Assembly (NCBI GenBank): GCA_029215795.1
Contig: JARDYH010000003.1
Span: 265,765,562-265,829,561, forward strand
Source of the DNA: Anniella stebbinsi
Lineage: Eukaryota > Chordata > Lepidosauria > Squamata > Anniellidae
DNA length: 64,000 bases
Reading direction: 5' to 3'
The notes under the pieces were generated by a model. It saw only the letters and a list, made by a program, of their open reading frames with translations, had not been told where the DNA came from and did not search any database. The position numbers were made by a program, and so were the translations under genes. Shown one piece after another: positions 54,846-64,000 of the stretch (positions within the stretch are counted from its first letter, which is position 1; each line of letters begins with the position of its first letter).

Positions 54846-56026
54846 AATGACACAAAATTGGGTTGGATGGATAATACCCCAGAAGACAGAAACAAACTTC
54901 ACAGTGATCTTGATAGACTGGAGCGCTGGGCTGAAAACAACAGCATGAAATTTAATAGGGATAAATGCCAAGTTCTACACCTAGGAAAAGAAACCAAATG
55001 CACAGTTACAAGATGGGGGATACTTGGCTCAGCAATACAACAAGCGAGAAGGATCTTGGAATTGCTGTAGATCACAAGCTGAATATGAGCCAACAGTATG
55101 ATGTGGCTGCAAAAACAGCAAATGTTATTTTGGGCTGCATTAATAGAAGTATAGCTTCCAAATCGCTCGAGGTACTGGTTCCCCTCTGTTTGGCACTGGT
55201 TAGGTAGGCTGACCATATGAAAAGGAGGACACGGCTCATGTCACTTTAACAGTTGTAGAGAAAAGTGAATTTCATCCGGTGTCAGTTGCATGCAATTAGT
55301 TCCTGGTGAAATTCCCTCTTCATCACAACTGTTAAAGTTGCAGGGGCCCTGCCTTCTTTTGTACATGGTCATTCTAGTATTGTGCCTGCAACTTTAACTG
55401 TTGTGATGAAGAGGGAATATCACCAGGAACTAATTGCATACAAATGACACTGGCTGAAATTCCCTTTTCTCTACAACTGTTAAAGTTACATGAGCCCTGT
55501 CCTCCTTTTCATATGGTCAGCCTAGGTTAGGCCTCATCTTGAGTATTGGGACCTAGGCACCACACTTCAAGAAGGATGCAGACAAGCTGGAGCATGTTCA
55601 GAGGTGGGCAATGACAATGATCAGAGGAAACAAAGCCCTATGAGGAGAGACTGCAAGAACTGGGCATGTTCAGCCTTGAGAAGAGACACACTGAGGGGAG
55701 ACATGATGTAGTCACACAGAGGAGGGCCAGGATCTCTTCTTGAGCATCCCAGAATGCAAGGCATGGAATCATGGGTTCAAGTTACAGGAAGTCAGATTCC
55801 AGCTGGACATGAGGAAAATCTTCCTGACTTTTAGAGCAGTACAACAATGGAACCAATGGCCTAGGGAGGTCATAGGCTCTCCCACACTATAGGCATTCAA
55901 TATGCAGCTGGACAACCATCTGTCAGGGATGCTTTAAGGTGGATTCCTGCACTGAGCAGGGGGTTGGACCCGAAGACCTTATAGGCTCCTTCCAATTCTA
56001 CTATTCTATGATTCTATTATTCTATG
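54846..56026 (+). mobile_element. CR1 LINE, 5'-truncated, interrupted by family B
   Basis: The C-terminal half of the CR1 reverse-transcriptase ORF is readable with frameshifts: EDRNKLHSDLDRLERWAENN, MKFNRDKCQVLHLGKE, then (new frame) LGIAVDHKLNMSQQYDVAAK and ILGCINRSIASKSLEVLVPL. It runs up to LVR, where a family B element interrupts, and resumes with PHLEYWD after it. Further on are EHVQRWAMTMIRG-like and FQLDMRKIF-like segments. The 3' UTR has GCAGGGGGTTGGACCCGAAG, and the end is ATTCTATG/ATTCTATT octamers (56000-56026), the hallmark of CR1. Several frameshifts and stops show that it is dead. Confidence 0.9.
55205..55524. mobile_element. Family B hAT foldback element, copy B8
   Basis: 320 bp, TAGGCTGACC to GGTCAGCCTA, with GGTTAGG repeated at both sides (55198-55204, 55525-55531). 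It interrupts CR1 coding sequence, and removing the element and one repeat restores collinear CR1 sequence. Only seven bases match exactly here, against eight in other copies. Confidence 0.93.
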
Positions 56027-57210
56027 TTGTTTTTAATGTTATTTCCACTTTTTGTGTGTGTTTTACCCTAATATACACATTTTGTAAACATTTTTGTTTC
56101 AGAGAACTGGATCACAAAATAGTGGAAACATTAAAATATTGAAGGACAACTGCGTTCTGGTTTGAATACTGATTCTGGATGTGCGAGTTTGGTGAGTTCA
56201 TATTCAAATTCTCCCCCGTCCCTGCTCCGAATATGCCACTTCCTGCTCCACTAGCAAGAAGGGGGGGGGGGGAGAATCCTCTTCTGCCTGCTAACAACAT
56301 ATCTTTAAAAGCGGCTATGATTTATACCTCTTGAAACTTGAAATTCCTTATTAATCATCCACCAAGACCACACAGGGGTGAAAGCAATTCCTCCATTGGT
56401 TTGGAGCATATGGAATCCAGATCTTGCCGACATTTCTTTCCATTAAAAATATATATATTTGGAAGCTGTCTGGAGAGAGGGGAAATCACCCATTTGGCTC
56501 CTTCAGTTTGACACTTCTCTTCTAGCGGATTTAACACTGGTTCATTTGTCAAGCAAACAAACAGATCCATTTCCATATTATTCACGCTATTGCATAGTGT
56601 ATTCCAGGTCATTCGTATTCTGCAACTTGTTTAATAATTCTTTTATCTTTTAACAAATTCCCATTAATCTCTGACCGGGACGAGCAATAATAAGTTACTT
56701 AGTCATCATATATAAAAATCAGAATCAAGTATCTTTAATGGCTTCCATTAATTACATGTCTAGAGAAGGGAGAGGGAGAGGAAACCACCTCTGTTAAGCT
56801 CAGTAACTTGTCACTTGTCAAGAGGAATCTCATTTTTGAAATTAAAGCAATGGTAATGCCAGCCAATTTAAGCAGGAAAAAAATGCACATGCCACCAAGA
56901 AACAAGGGATACGGCGATTATGTTTGCTGTTAACTTGCATCTTTTTGCTTTCCTCCTTAGCAGATTTTTTTAAAAAAAACTGTATTTTTTTAAAAAAATA
57001 ATCCAAATACCTCAAAACTAAGAAGTAAAAGCTTGCAATAGCAGGCACAATTATTATGGCATGCGTATTTTTCTCCTACGTTGGGCCCGAGTATTGATGC
57101 CTTTTTCTTTGTTTTCTCCCATAAACCCTGTGATCTCCCCCATTGCAAACATCTAGATTGTAAGCTCCCTGGGGCAGACACATTTCTTCTTTGCTTATGG
57201 TTTCCTTTCT
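56027..57210. other. AT-rich single-copy DNA, possible conserved non-coding sequence
   Basis: 56330-56880 is repeat-free with words such as ATCTTTAATGGCTTCCATTA then ATTACATGTC, GCTATTGCATAGTG and TTAATCTCTGACCGGG. Short open frames are present but none is convincing. 56030-56215 has family H-like words. Confidence 0.35.
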
Positions 57211-57427
57211 CAGTGGAAGCTGGTCGCTCCAATTTTGATGGGGCTGTAAATCCATTCTGGTTCAGTCAGAACCAGCAAAAACTCTAAAGGAGCTTTCCAA
57301 AGTTCTGAGCCTATGACCAAAATGGGTTTAGCATCTTGGGTAGCTCCTTCAGAGTTCTGGCTGGTTCTGGCTGGACCCCGGAGTGGATTCACAGCCCCAA
57401 CAAATTCAGAGCCACCAGCCTCCACTG
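57211..57427. mobile_element. Family E foldback element, copy E2
   Basis: 217 bp from CAGTGGAAGCTGGTCGCTC to the inverse of CAGTGGAGGCTGGTGGCTC. Flanks TCCTTTCT and CTCTTTCT are an approximate 8-bp duplication. Inner arms share AATCCATTCTGG and GAACCAGC. It is homologous to 31682-31901 over its whole length. Confidence 0.78.
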
Positions 57428-58003
57428 CTCTTTCTCAACCATTATGTATTGATCATAGAATCCCAGATATTCAGGTGATACATTTCAACATTTTAGGAAG
57501 GTTGGGGGCCAGAGATCAAACACCAAGTAAGAACTAAATGTTACTTTATCAGGAGGAAACCATGAGAGTGACTAGAAGGAGCAGCTGCCTCTTCCGTCTG
57601 CTTTCTCACATGGCCTTTTCCTCTGGACAGCCTGGGGATTGGGGCCATGGGAAGAAGGTCATGGCAGGGTGGAAGACCTGTGTCTAAAGAGGGCATCTTT
57701 CCAACAGCTCCTTCCTCCAACAAAACAATCACCCCTGTAGCCAGTATACATTTATTAGACACACATGGAGTTTTTTTCCCCCTTTGTTGCCAGACACCCA
57801 AGAGGAGACATCCTCCTCCATGGTGGGTAATATCAGAAGATCAGAAAAAGGACTCTGGCTGGTTTGTTTGGGTGTGTGTGTGTGTGTGTGTATTCAGCAG
57901 CAGTACACTTCTTGGCTGAGACTCAGGTCTATTATGGTGAAAAACTAATTGTTGAACTAATGAGGGACCCAGACTCTTTGGCTACCAGCCAAGAAAGATT
58001 TCC

Positions 58004-58039
<36 letters not shown>

Positions 58040-58227
58040 ATAGCAAGAAGGCCACTGCATGTAAATGATGGTGACCATATTAAAAATAAAAAATAAACCC
58101 AAGAATTAATTTATGAATATGTTAAGAAGACAACAAAGGAGTTTTCTTTCAGAGTGGCTTGATACTGAGGTGAGGTCAGAAACATCTCCCTCTCAGGATT
58201 TAGTCTCCAGAACACGATTTCAGCATC
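57428..58227. other. no gene recognised; (TG)n and (GA)n tracts
   Basis: (TG)n at about 57871-57890 and (GA)n at about 58010-58037. Otherwise single-copy-looking. Confidence 0.4.
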
Positions 58228-58345
58228 AAGAATGTGCCATCATGGAGGCTCTGGGAATTGCGCATTTCCCCCATTGCGTAAATGGGGCCTTAACGGCCGC
58301 CATTTTTGCTACAGGGGGAAAGACGTAATTTCCAGCGGGAGGGCA
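58228..58345. repeat. Family I hairpin element, second copy
   Basis: ATGGAGGCTCTGGGAATTGC with ATTTCCCCCATTGCGTAAAT pairs with TTTTTGCTACAGGGGGAAAG and ACGTAATTTCCAG. It is followed by sequence similar to 42600-42740. Confidence 0.65.
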
Positions 58346-58774
58346 GATGGCTGCCAAGCACTTGTCAGGCCTCACTGAACCTCAAAAGTAGCTCACACGG
58401 CCCGGCAAGTGAGGCCAAGCAGCAAGGGAGGTGGGTTGAGGGTCCAACAAATTGACCGTGAGTGAATTTTCTCATTCCTAAATTCTTGGGAGCAGTAGTT
58501 TGGAATCATGTAGTGCAGCATGACATCATCCATCATTATGCTATGTACCCCCTTCCTGACTTGTTTGCTTGGCTGCATGATCTGATATTTACTTGCCAAT
58601 CACCAGTATATGGTGGAGAGAAGATGGGCCTGCAGAGTCCTCATCTTTCTCCTCCTCCTCTTCCTCCTCCTCCTCCTCCTCCTCAGCTGTTGTGACAAGA
58701 AAGACATGATGACAAAGACAAGAGAAGCAGCAAGTCATGAATGCACTGGATCATTCAATCATTAAACCAAGCAA
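58346..58774. other. family I right part and a (CTC)n tract
   Basis: GTGAGTGAATTTTCTCATTC near 58457 ends the family I-like part. (CTC)n lies at about 58648-58685. No gene is seen. Confidence 0.4.
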
Positions 58775-58806
58775 CCAATTTATTTCTTTACTTATTGCAT
58801 TTTTCT

Positions 58807-60499
58807 TAGGGATGTGCAGCGGATCGGATCCAATCAAAGATCCGGATCTGATCCACCCAAAAATCAGATCAAAATGATCCGATCTGATCTGATCAGCCAT
58901 CCAATCCGATCCAAAGAGACCCGATCCGGATCGGAAAAAAATGGCGAATCAGACCTCCATTTTATGGTGTTTTAAACTGATAGTGGACTTAGAAAATAAT
59001 GTGCTGGAACTTTTTTGTTTTAAGAGGTAGAAAGTTGAAACTCCCTGACATGCGAGATTGGATGTAGCGACTCATGTGTGAAAAATTCCAGAGAAATTGG
59101 TGCAAGACTTTAGTGGCAAGGAGTGGTTTATTATGACATTTTACTTTGGACTTACAGCAAAGAAAGAATGTGCTGTGTAATTCTTTTCTTTTAAAACGTA
59201 GAAGTTGAAACTCCCTGACATGGGAGATTGTTTGTGTCTACTTACGTGTGGAAAATTCCAGAGAAATTGGTGCAAGACTTTAGTGGCAATGAGTGCTTTC
59301 TTAACTTTATCATTTTAATTTCCATAAAGGGGGGAGGCTGTGTGTGTGTGTGTGTTTGACAGCTTGATCCACCAATTGTGCTTTACATCAATGCATCACC
59401 CAATCCTGTGATTGGGTGATGCAGCCTCCAATCACAATTCGGGAGGAGGGCTTAGTAGAAACCCAGTATATATTCTCATTCTTTCCCTTTTGGCTCTCTT
59501 TGGGGTTTAGTTAGTTGGAGTGGAAGGAGTGTTTGTTTGGAGCTGGTAGTGATATTGCATTTTGGTGCTGTCTGCCAGATCTCAACTGCAAGTAGAGCCC
59601 GCTGCTCTGCTTGCTTAAGCCAAGGGATGCTGGTGTTCCCCTCAAGGGAGCATCAGCAATAAAATGCCTGCCATTCAATTTAAACCGTGCCCCTGTCTGT
59701 GAAACAGGGACGAATGTACACCCCTTCTGTGCACTCCTCACATTAGTGCGGTATTTGTGGGGATAGCATCTAATGAGAGAGCATTTTGCAATGGTCTTAC
59801 TTACCAGCACAAGCCATTTTTAACAGTTCCATTTCAGAAATGCCCCTGTGTCTGTGAAAAGGGGGCAGAGCAGACCTTCGGTACGCTCCCCAAGTTTGAG
59901 TTCAGTTTCTGGGGATGGGATCTAATGAAAGCGCTTTGCAGTTTACATGCAATGGGCAAACCCATTTTTCACAATTCCATTTCAGTTAAACCGTGCCCCT
60001 GTGTCTGCAAAAGGGGGTAGAGCTACGTATGTACAGCCCTTCAGTGCGCTCCCCAACTGGGGACATGGTCTATGATGTTCTGCCAACCCCCCCCCCATTT
60101 TAAACGTGGCGTGCCCCTGAGACACAGGAGTAAATTGAAAAAAGAACAGATGACTGGTAACTAAGTGACTTTTGAAGGCTTACTTTCAAGTTGCGCCTGC
60201 ATCCCTCTATCTGCAATTCTGGGCACATGACTGGCAACATCCCATCTGCACTTGTACAAAGTTTCATGATTCTGTCTTAAAAAATACCAAAGATACAGGC
60301 TTTTCCCCCTCCGAAATCAAGGCTAAAGGGGCTAAAAGGCATCAGATCCAAAAATCGGATATCCAATTTTAGGATCGGAATTGGATCCGATCCGATCTGG
60401 AAAGCCTCCAATCCTATCCAATCTGAAGCATCAATTCCGATTCTGATTCTGATTCTGATTCCGATTCCAATCCGATTTTTTTCACGGTGCACATCCCTA
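58807..60499. mobile_element. Family C hAT-like element, 1693 bp, copy C4
   Basis: TAGGGATGTGCAGC at the left and GCACATCCCTA at the right, flanked by ATTTTTCT (58799-58806) and ATTTTTAT (60500-60507), an 8-bp duplication with one change. About 130 bases at each end are rich in GATC and ATCCGAT words. Inside are two tandem units of about 170 bp (sharing GAAACTCCCTGACATG and AATTCCAGAGAAATTGGTGC; about 58983-59305). A promoter-like block follows (59399-59474), then three units of about 150 bp (sharing GTGCCCCTGT and TCTGTGAAA / GCTCCCCAA; about 59670-60070). I find no transposase frame. It is the longest family C member here and may be close to the full-length non-autonomous form. Confidence 0.85.
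59399..59474 (+). promoter_or_regulatory. promoter-like block with CCAAT boxes and TATA, inside family C
   Basis: CCCAAT (59399 onward), an inverted ATTGG (59411-59415) and CCAAT (59428-59432) precede TATATATT (59467-59474). This is the order and spacing of a classical polymerase II promoter on the plus strand. A pyrimidine-rich CATTCTTTCCCTTTTGGC follows. The activity is inferred, not shown. Confidence 0.4.
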
Positions 60500-60990
60500 A
60501 TTTTTATACTGCCCAATAGCCAAGGCTCTCTGGGCAGTTCATGAATAAAACCATAAAATATAGTAAATCAGAACATCATATAAAGCTTTAAACATTAAAA
60601 AAAACCCATGTAAAACAAAAATAAAACCCAGCAGCAGTTACAGCCCAGGGAAAGCCTTGTTGAAATGATATGTTTTCAGGAGTTGTTTAAAAGATGTTAC
60701 ATTTCCCAGCTCATGAACCACACGAGAGAGGGTTTTCCAGAAGGTGGGTGCTGCTACAGAGCAGGCCCGCCATTGAGGTTCTTCATGGAGGCATTCCATT
60801 CATTTTGGAATGATCATCAAGACCTCCTCTGAAGATCTTAAATGTTGTCTGGGTGTTTATAAGGGAAGGAGGTCTGCTAGGTATCCTGTTCCCAAGTTCT
60901 ATCCTGGCCCCAACATAAATAGTGTGGTTTAGGTTCAGATTGCATAGAAATAATTCTGTCCTAATGAGGGCATTTGTAATGCATTGATCC

Positions 60991-62026
60991 GGGCTTGCTG
61001 GAAAAGTGAGCATTATGAACAAATAAGTTTCAACCAATGAGATGACTAATTACAAAATTTGGTGCCGTCATTTGGGTTGGGACTAGTAATCATCTGACAG
61101 TCTTTGGATCAGTTAAGTCCCCTCCCATGATTGTGCAACAGACATTTTTAAAATGGCATTATTATTTTTGAAGGCCAGTGCTTTCAAAGGGTGGCAGGAC
61201 ATGTCTGCTTAGCCTAGGCATACTACCTTCTCTGTCACACACACAGGTGGAGCTTGCTGTGGCATGCACGTACACAGCTGTAACACAAATATCCTACTAA
61301 TATGTTGATTAAAGCTGGTGTCATTAAGCAACTATGACTTCTTTACACAAGCAACAGCTGAATTTAATACTGAATCAAAACACCAGTCAGAAGTGGGATA
61401 CAGGAGAGTTCTGTGGATATTCCCCCATAGGCTCTTCCATCAAAGAAAGATAGCCAACGCCATTGGCCCAAAAGCAAACACCTTGTATCAACTTCACTTC
61501 TATGTACCAGCTCTGCTTTACTATATTCCGGGCTGGTTCCCCAAATAAATTAAACCAGCACAGAGACAAATGGGTTTATGCCGACATGCTTGTTTAGGTT
61601 CTATACGGCCATATTATTTCTTTTCATGGGACACATGCTGATTAGTTGCCACAGCCTTTGGCTCTCGTAAAATCAGATCAAAAGAATTAGTGAGGTTATT
61701 AAATCTGTTTATAATATGCACACTTGTAAAAGAGGACATTTATAAGGGGCTGAGAAACAGGTAGTGGGGGAAATCAAGCATTCATCTCTTTTATTCAAAG
61801 GATTGTTGTCATGCTGAGAGTGGCGGGTACTGGCAGATTTTGGGCTGGCCAAAGAGATCTGGGTTCAGATCCCACCATTATTGTTTCTCTTGCCTGGACT
61901 GCTCTATGGTCCCTGCCTTTGTATTCCAGTTTCACTAGGATTGTTTCTCAAATTATTTCCAGAAGTGGAGCATGTTCAGTTACGTATTTCCCCCTCTGTG
62001 TTATTGATATGCTTGTGTGCATTATA

Positions 62027-62027
<1 letters not shown>
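60991..62027. other. no gene recognised; possible SINE remnant at 61835-61900
   Basis: GGGCTGGCCAAAGAGATCTG then GGTTCAGATCCCACC resembles a tRNA-like SINE with its B box. The remainder is single-copy-looking. Confidence 0.35.
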
Positions 62028-62079
<52 letters not shown>

Positions 62080-62712
62080 TACACTTATATACCGTCCCAT
62101 AGCCGAAGCGCTCTGGGCGATTTACAAATATTAAAAAGACTGAGCATTAAAAAGACAATATACAAAATTTAAAACCATAAAAATAAAACAGCTGTCATTA
62201 AAACACTTTAAAACATTTTAACTGTTAAGCCTGGCCACAATGTCAATCAAACCTCAACTTGAGCTGTTAAAATGCCTGGGAGAAAAGAAAAGTTTTGACC
62301 TAGCGCCAAAAAGATAACAGTGTTGGTGCCAGGCGGGCCTCATCGGGGAGATCATTCCAAAATTGAGGGGCCACCACAGAGAAGGCCCTCACCCTTGTTG
62401 CCATCCTCCGAGTTTCCCTCGGAGTAGGCACCCAGAGGAGGACCTTTGATGTTGAGCGTAGTGAATGGGTAGGTTCATGTCGGGAGAGGCATTCCATCAG
62501 GTTTTGTGGTCCCAAACCATGTAAGGCTTTATAGGTTAAAACCAGCACCTTGAATCGGGCTCGGAAACCTACAGGCAGCCAATGCAAGTGGGCCAGAATC
62601 GGTCTTATATGTTCAAACCTTCTGGTCCCTGTTACCAATCTGGCCGCTGCATTCTGCACAAGCTGCAGCTTCCGAACCATCTTCAAAGGCAGCCCCATGT
62701 AGAGCACACATT
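62028..62712 (-). mobile_element. L2 LINE, 5'-truncated, (ATT)n tail
   Basis: The reversed tail (62031-62079) and TATATACCGTCCCATAGCCG, then on the minus strand from about 62709: GLPLKMVRKLQLVQNAAARL, HIRPILAHLHWLPVGFRARF, VLVLTYKALHGLGPQNL and RAFSVVAPQFWNDLPDEARL. The frame closes near 62300. Upstream open sequence on the minus strand (62713-62989) is microsatellite translation and not part of the protein. Confidence 0.9.
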
Positions 62713-62724
62713 GGCCCCAAAGCA

Positions 62725-62830
62725 TGTCCAATTTCTCCAATATATGCATTTTTGTACACAATTTCCCTATATACTCTGTGTGTGTGTGTGTGTGTGTGTT
62801 TATAGATAGATAGACAGATAGACAGACAGG

Positions 62831-62871
<41 letters not shown>

Positions 62872-62878
62872 GATAGAC

Positions 62879-62910
<32 letters not shown>

Positions 62911-63130
62911 GATAGATAGACAGATAGACAGATAGATAGACAATAGATATATATGTATATGTATTTTTGTATGCACCTTTCCCTAACATACTAATTTGCG
63001 CACAATGTTCCCAATATATGCGTTTTTATAGGCAAATTTTAATCTGAGGACTGCATCCCCACATCCGGAGAGTTTTGCAGTCTGAACGTTAACTGTTCTA
63101 ATCTGCATATTAGTCCAGAAAGTGCATATT
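62725..63130. repeat. AT-rich repeat family H with compound (TG)n-(GATA)n microsatellite
   Basis: Family H words (TATATGCATTTTTGTACAC, ATGCGTTTTTATAGGC) flank a (TG)n tract at about 62778-62799 and interrupted (GATA)/(GACA)n at about 62800-62950, evidently expanded within the repeat. Confidence 0.7.
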
Positions 63131-64000
63131 AGATCAATTCACTTGAAAATGCAGAGCTAACAAACTTCTTCCCTATCCACAACGATAATCCAGATGTTAG
63201 GATATCAAAGTACTACACAAAATAAGTCTCCACACTTACACAGGTTTGTTTTTGCTCTTTCTTTTTTTCCATTGGCGATCTAGGCCAATTCTACATGATA
63301 TAGAAGAATATATCGGTATATGGTATGGGTCAATGGGCCCCTGCCTTTTATATACCGCTGAAGAACAAGGAAAGAGAGAAGCCCTCACAAGGTAAGAGAA
63401 ACAAGAAAAAGGACCCAAGTGTTATAACAAATGTGGATGTGTTCATGCAAAAAAAATCAAGACAATCATGCCAGTCAATGTATAATGTGCTTGTGTGAGC
63501 TTAACAATGAGGAAAAAAAACCTCCACTGAATAGGCTACCTTACAAGTTGGTGGATTAATGATAGATTCCCTACCACAGTGTATATAAATTTGCAGAACC
63601 ATTTCATAAAATGTACTATACAGGTAGTAGTGTCTCTATACAAGTGAATGTATGTAATATACATATAATATGCAGTACACTGAGGAGAGACATAAAAAGG
63701 TGAAGAAGGAACCCAACATTCCAGTTCCACTTCAAAAAATGAGACCAAATAATTCAGGATTCCAAAGTCGAAGGGACACTTGGAATGAGGAGAATTTTGG
63801 AAGTCATTTCTGGATCTCGAAGAGCAGCTTTCAAACTTTCCACCTTGAGGGAATTGCTTCCATATCAACGTGTTTCTTCTGGAACCCCTCCATGTTCACC
63901 ATCAAACCCCAGAGCAAAAGTTTAGGTCATACATTCAGTTCCCTTAGCTGCGTGTAAATGGCTTCTGGAAATTCTCCACCATATTGGTGGGCAGAGAGAT
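63131..64000. other. no gene recognised
   Basis: Single-copy-looking to the window edge. CCAATTCTACATGATATAGA near 63284 and ATATACCGCTGAAGAAC near 63352 may be a decayed family G element. Confidence 0.3.

Larger units (their letters stand above)
58775..60990 (-). mobile_element. L2 LINE 3' end split by a family C hAT element
   Basis: On the plus strand ATTTCTTTACTTATTGCAT (58780-58800) and TTTTTATACTGCCCAATAGC (60501 onward) are the two halves of one reversed L2 3' end. Coding remnants follow on the minus strand to about 60780 (FKQLLKTYHFNKAFPGL; WRACSVAAPTFWKTL), and more decayed sequence continues to about 60990. The insertion between the halves is the 1693-bp family C element. Confidence 0.8.

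Noticed and set aside
62713..62989. Minus-strand coding extension upstream of the L2 at 62028
   Set aside because: It translates the (GATA)n and (TG)n microsatellite into S/Y/I/L and H/T repeats.

Overview
This window looks like a gene-poor, repeat-rich stretch of a vertebrate chromosome, most likely from a squamate reptile (lizard or snake). I infer this from three things. There are many 5'-truncated L2 LINE copies, some ending in (ATT)n and some in (AAATA)n. There are several CR1 3' ends, either with the ATTCTATG octamer tail or with the 'cttcttatgttcttat' type of end. There is also an R2/R4-type LINE fragment, tRNA-derived SINE pieces, and dense short DNA transposons (hAT-like and PIF/Harbinger-like). 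I find no intact host protein-coding gene, rRNA or tRNA gene. Almost every long open frame lies in a transposon or a tandem repeat.

Layout. 0-6 kb: three copies of a 3-bp-TSD TIR element (family A). One carries a nested GATC-rich hAT-like element (family C) only about a dozen bases inside its right end, and a small family F TIR element follows. 6-16 kb: mostly single-copy-looking DNA, two 320-bp-type foldback hAT elements (family B), a remarkable element packed with GCGCAT motifs (family D) nested inside the first of them, an L2 3' end and another family A copy. 16-30 kb: an R2/R4-type LINE fragment, L2 copies including the longest reverse-transcriptase remnant (one frameshift), a family A copy, family C and B elements, and a CpG-rich TATA-containing promoter-like sequence on the minus strand. 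30-44 kb: foldback elements, AT-rich repeats, the second family D copy, an 18-copy 32-bp minisatellite open in all three forward frames, and a head-to-head L2 pair. 44-64 kb: further L2 and CR1 copies, two cases where a family B hAT element has landed inside another transposon, and a 1.69-kb family C hAT element with internal tandem repeats and a promoter-like block. A (TG)n-(GATA)n locus lies near the right edge.

The transposons do not form a pathway, but their nesting gives a relative history. Family B inserted into CR1 and into family A. Family D inserted into B. Family C inserted into A and into L2. L2 inserted into an AT-rich repeat family. Target-site duplications are directly visible for most of these. 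Between the repeats are AT-rich single-copy stretches with homeodomain-type motifs that could be conserved non-coding DNA, which would fit a gene desert next to a regulatory gene. That last point is inference only.
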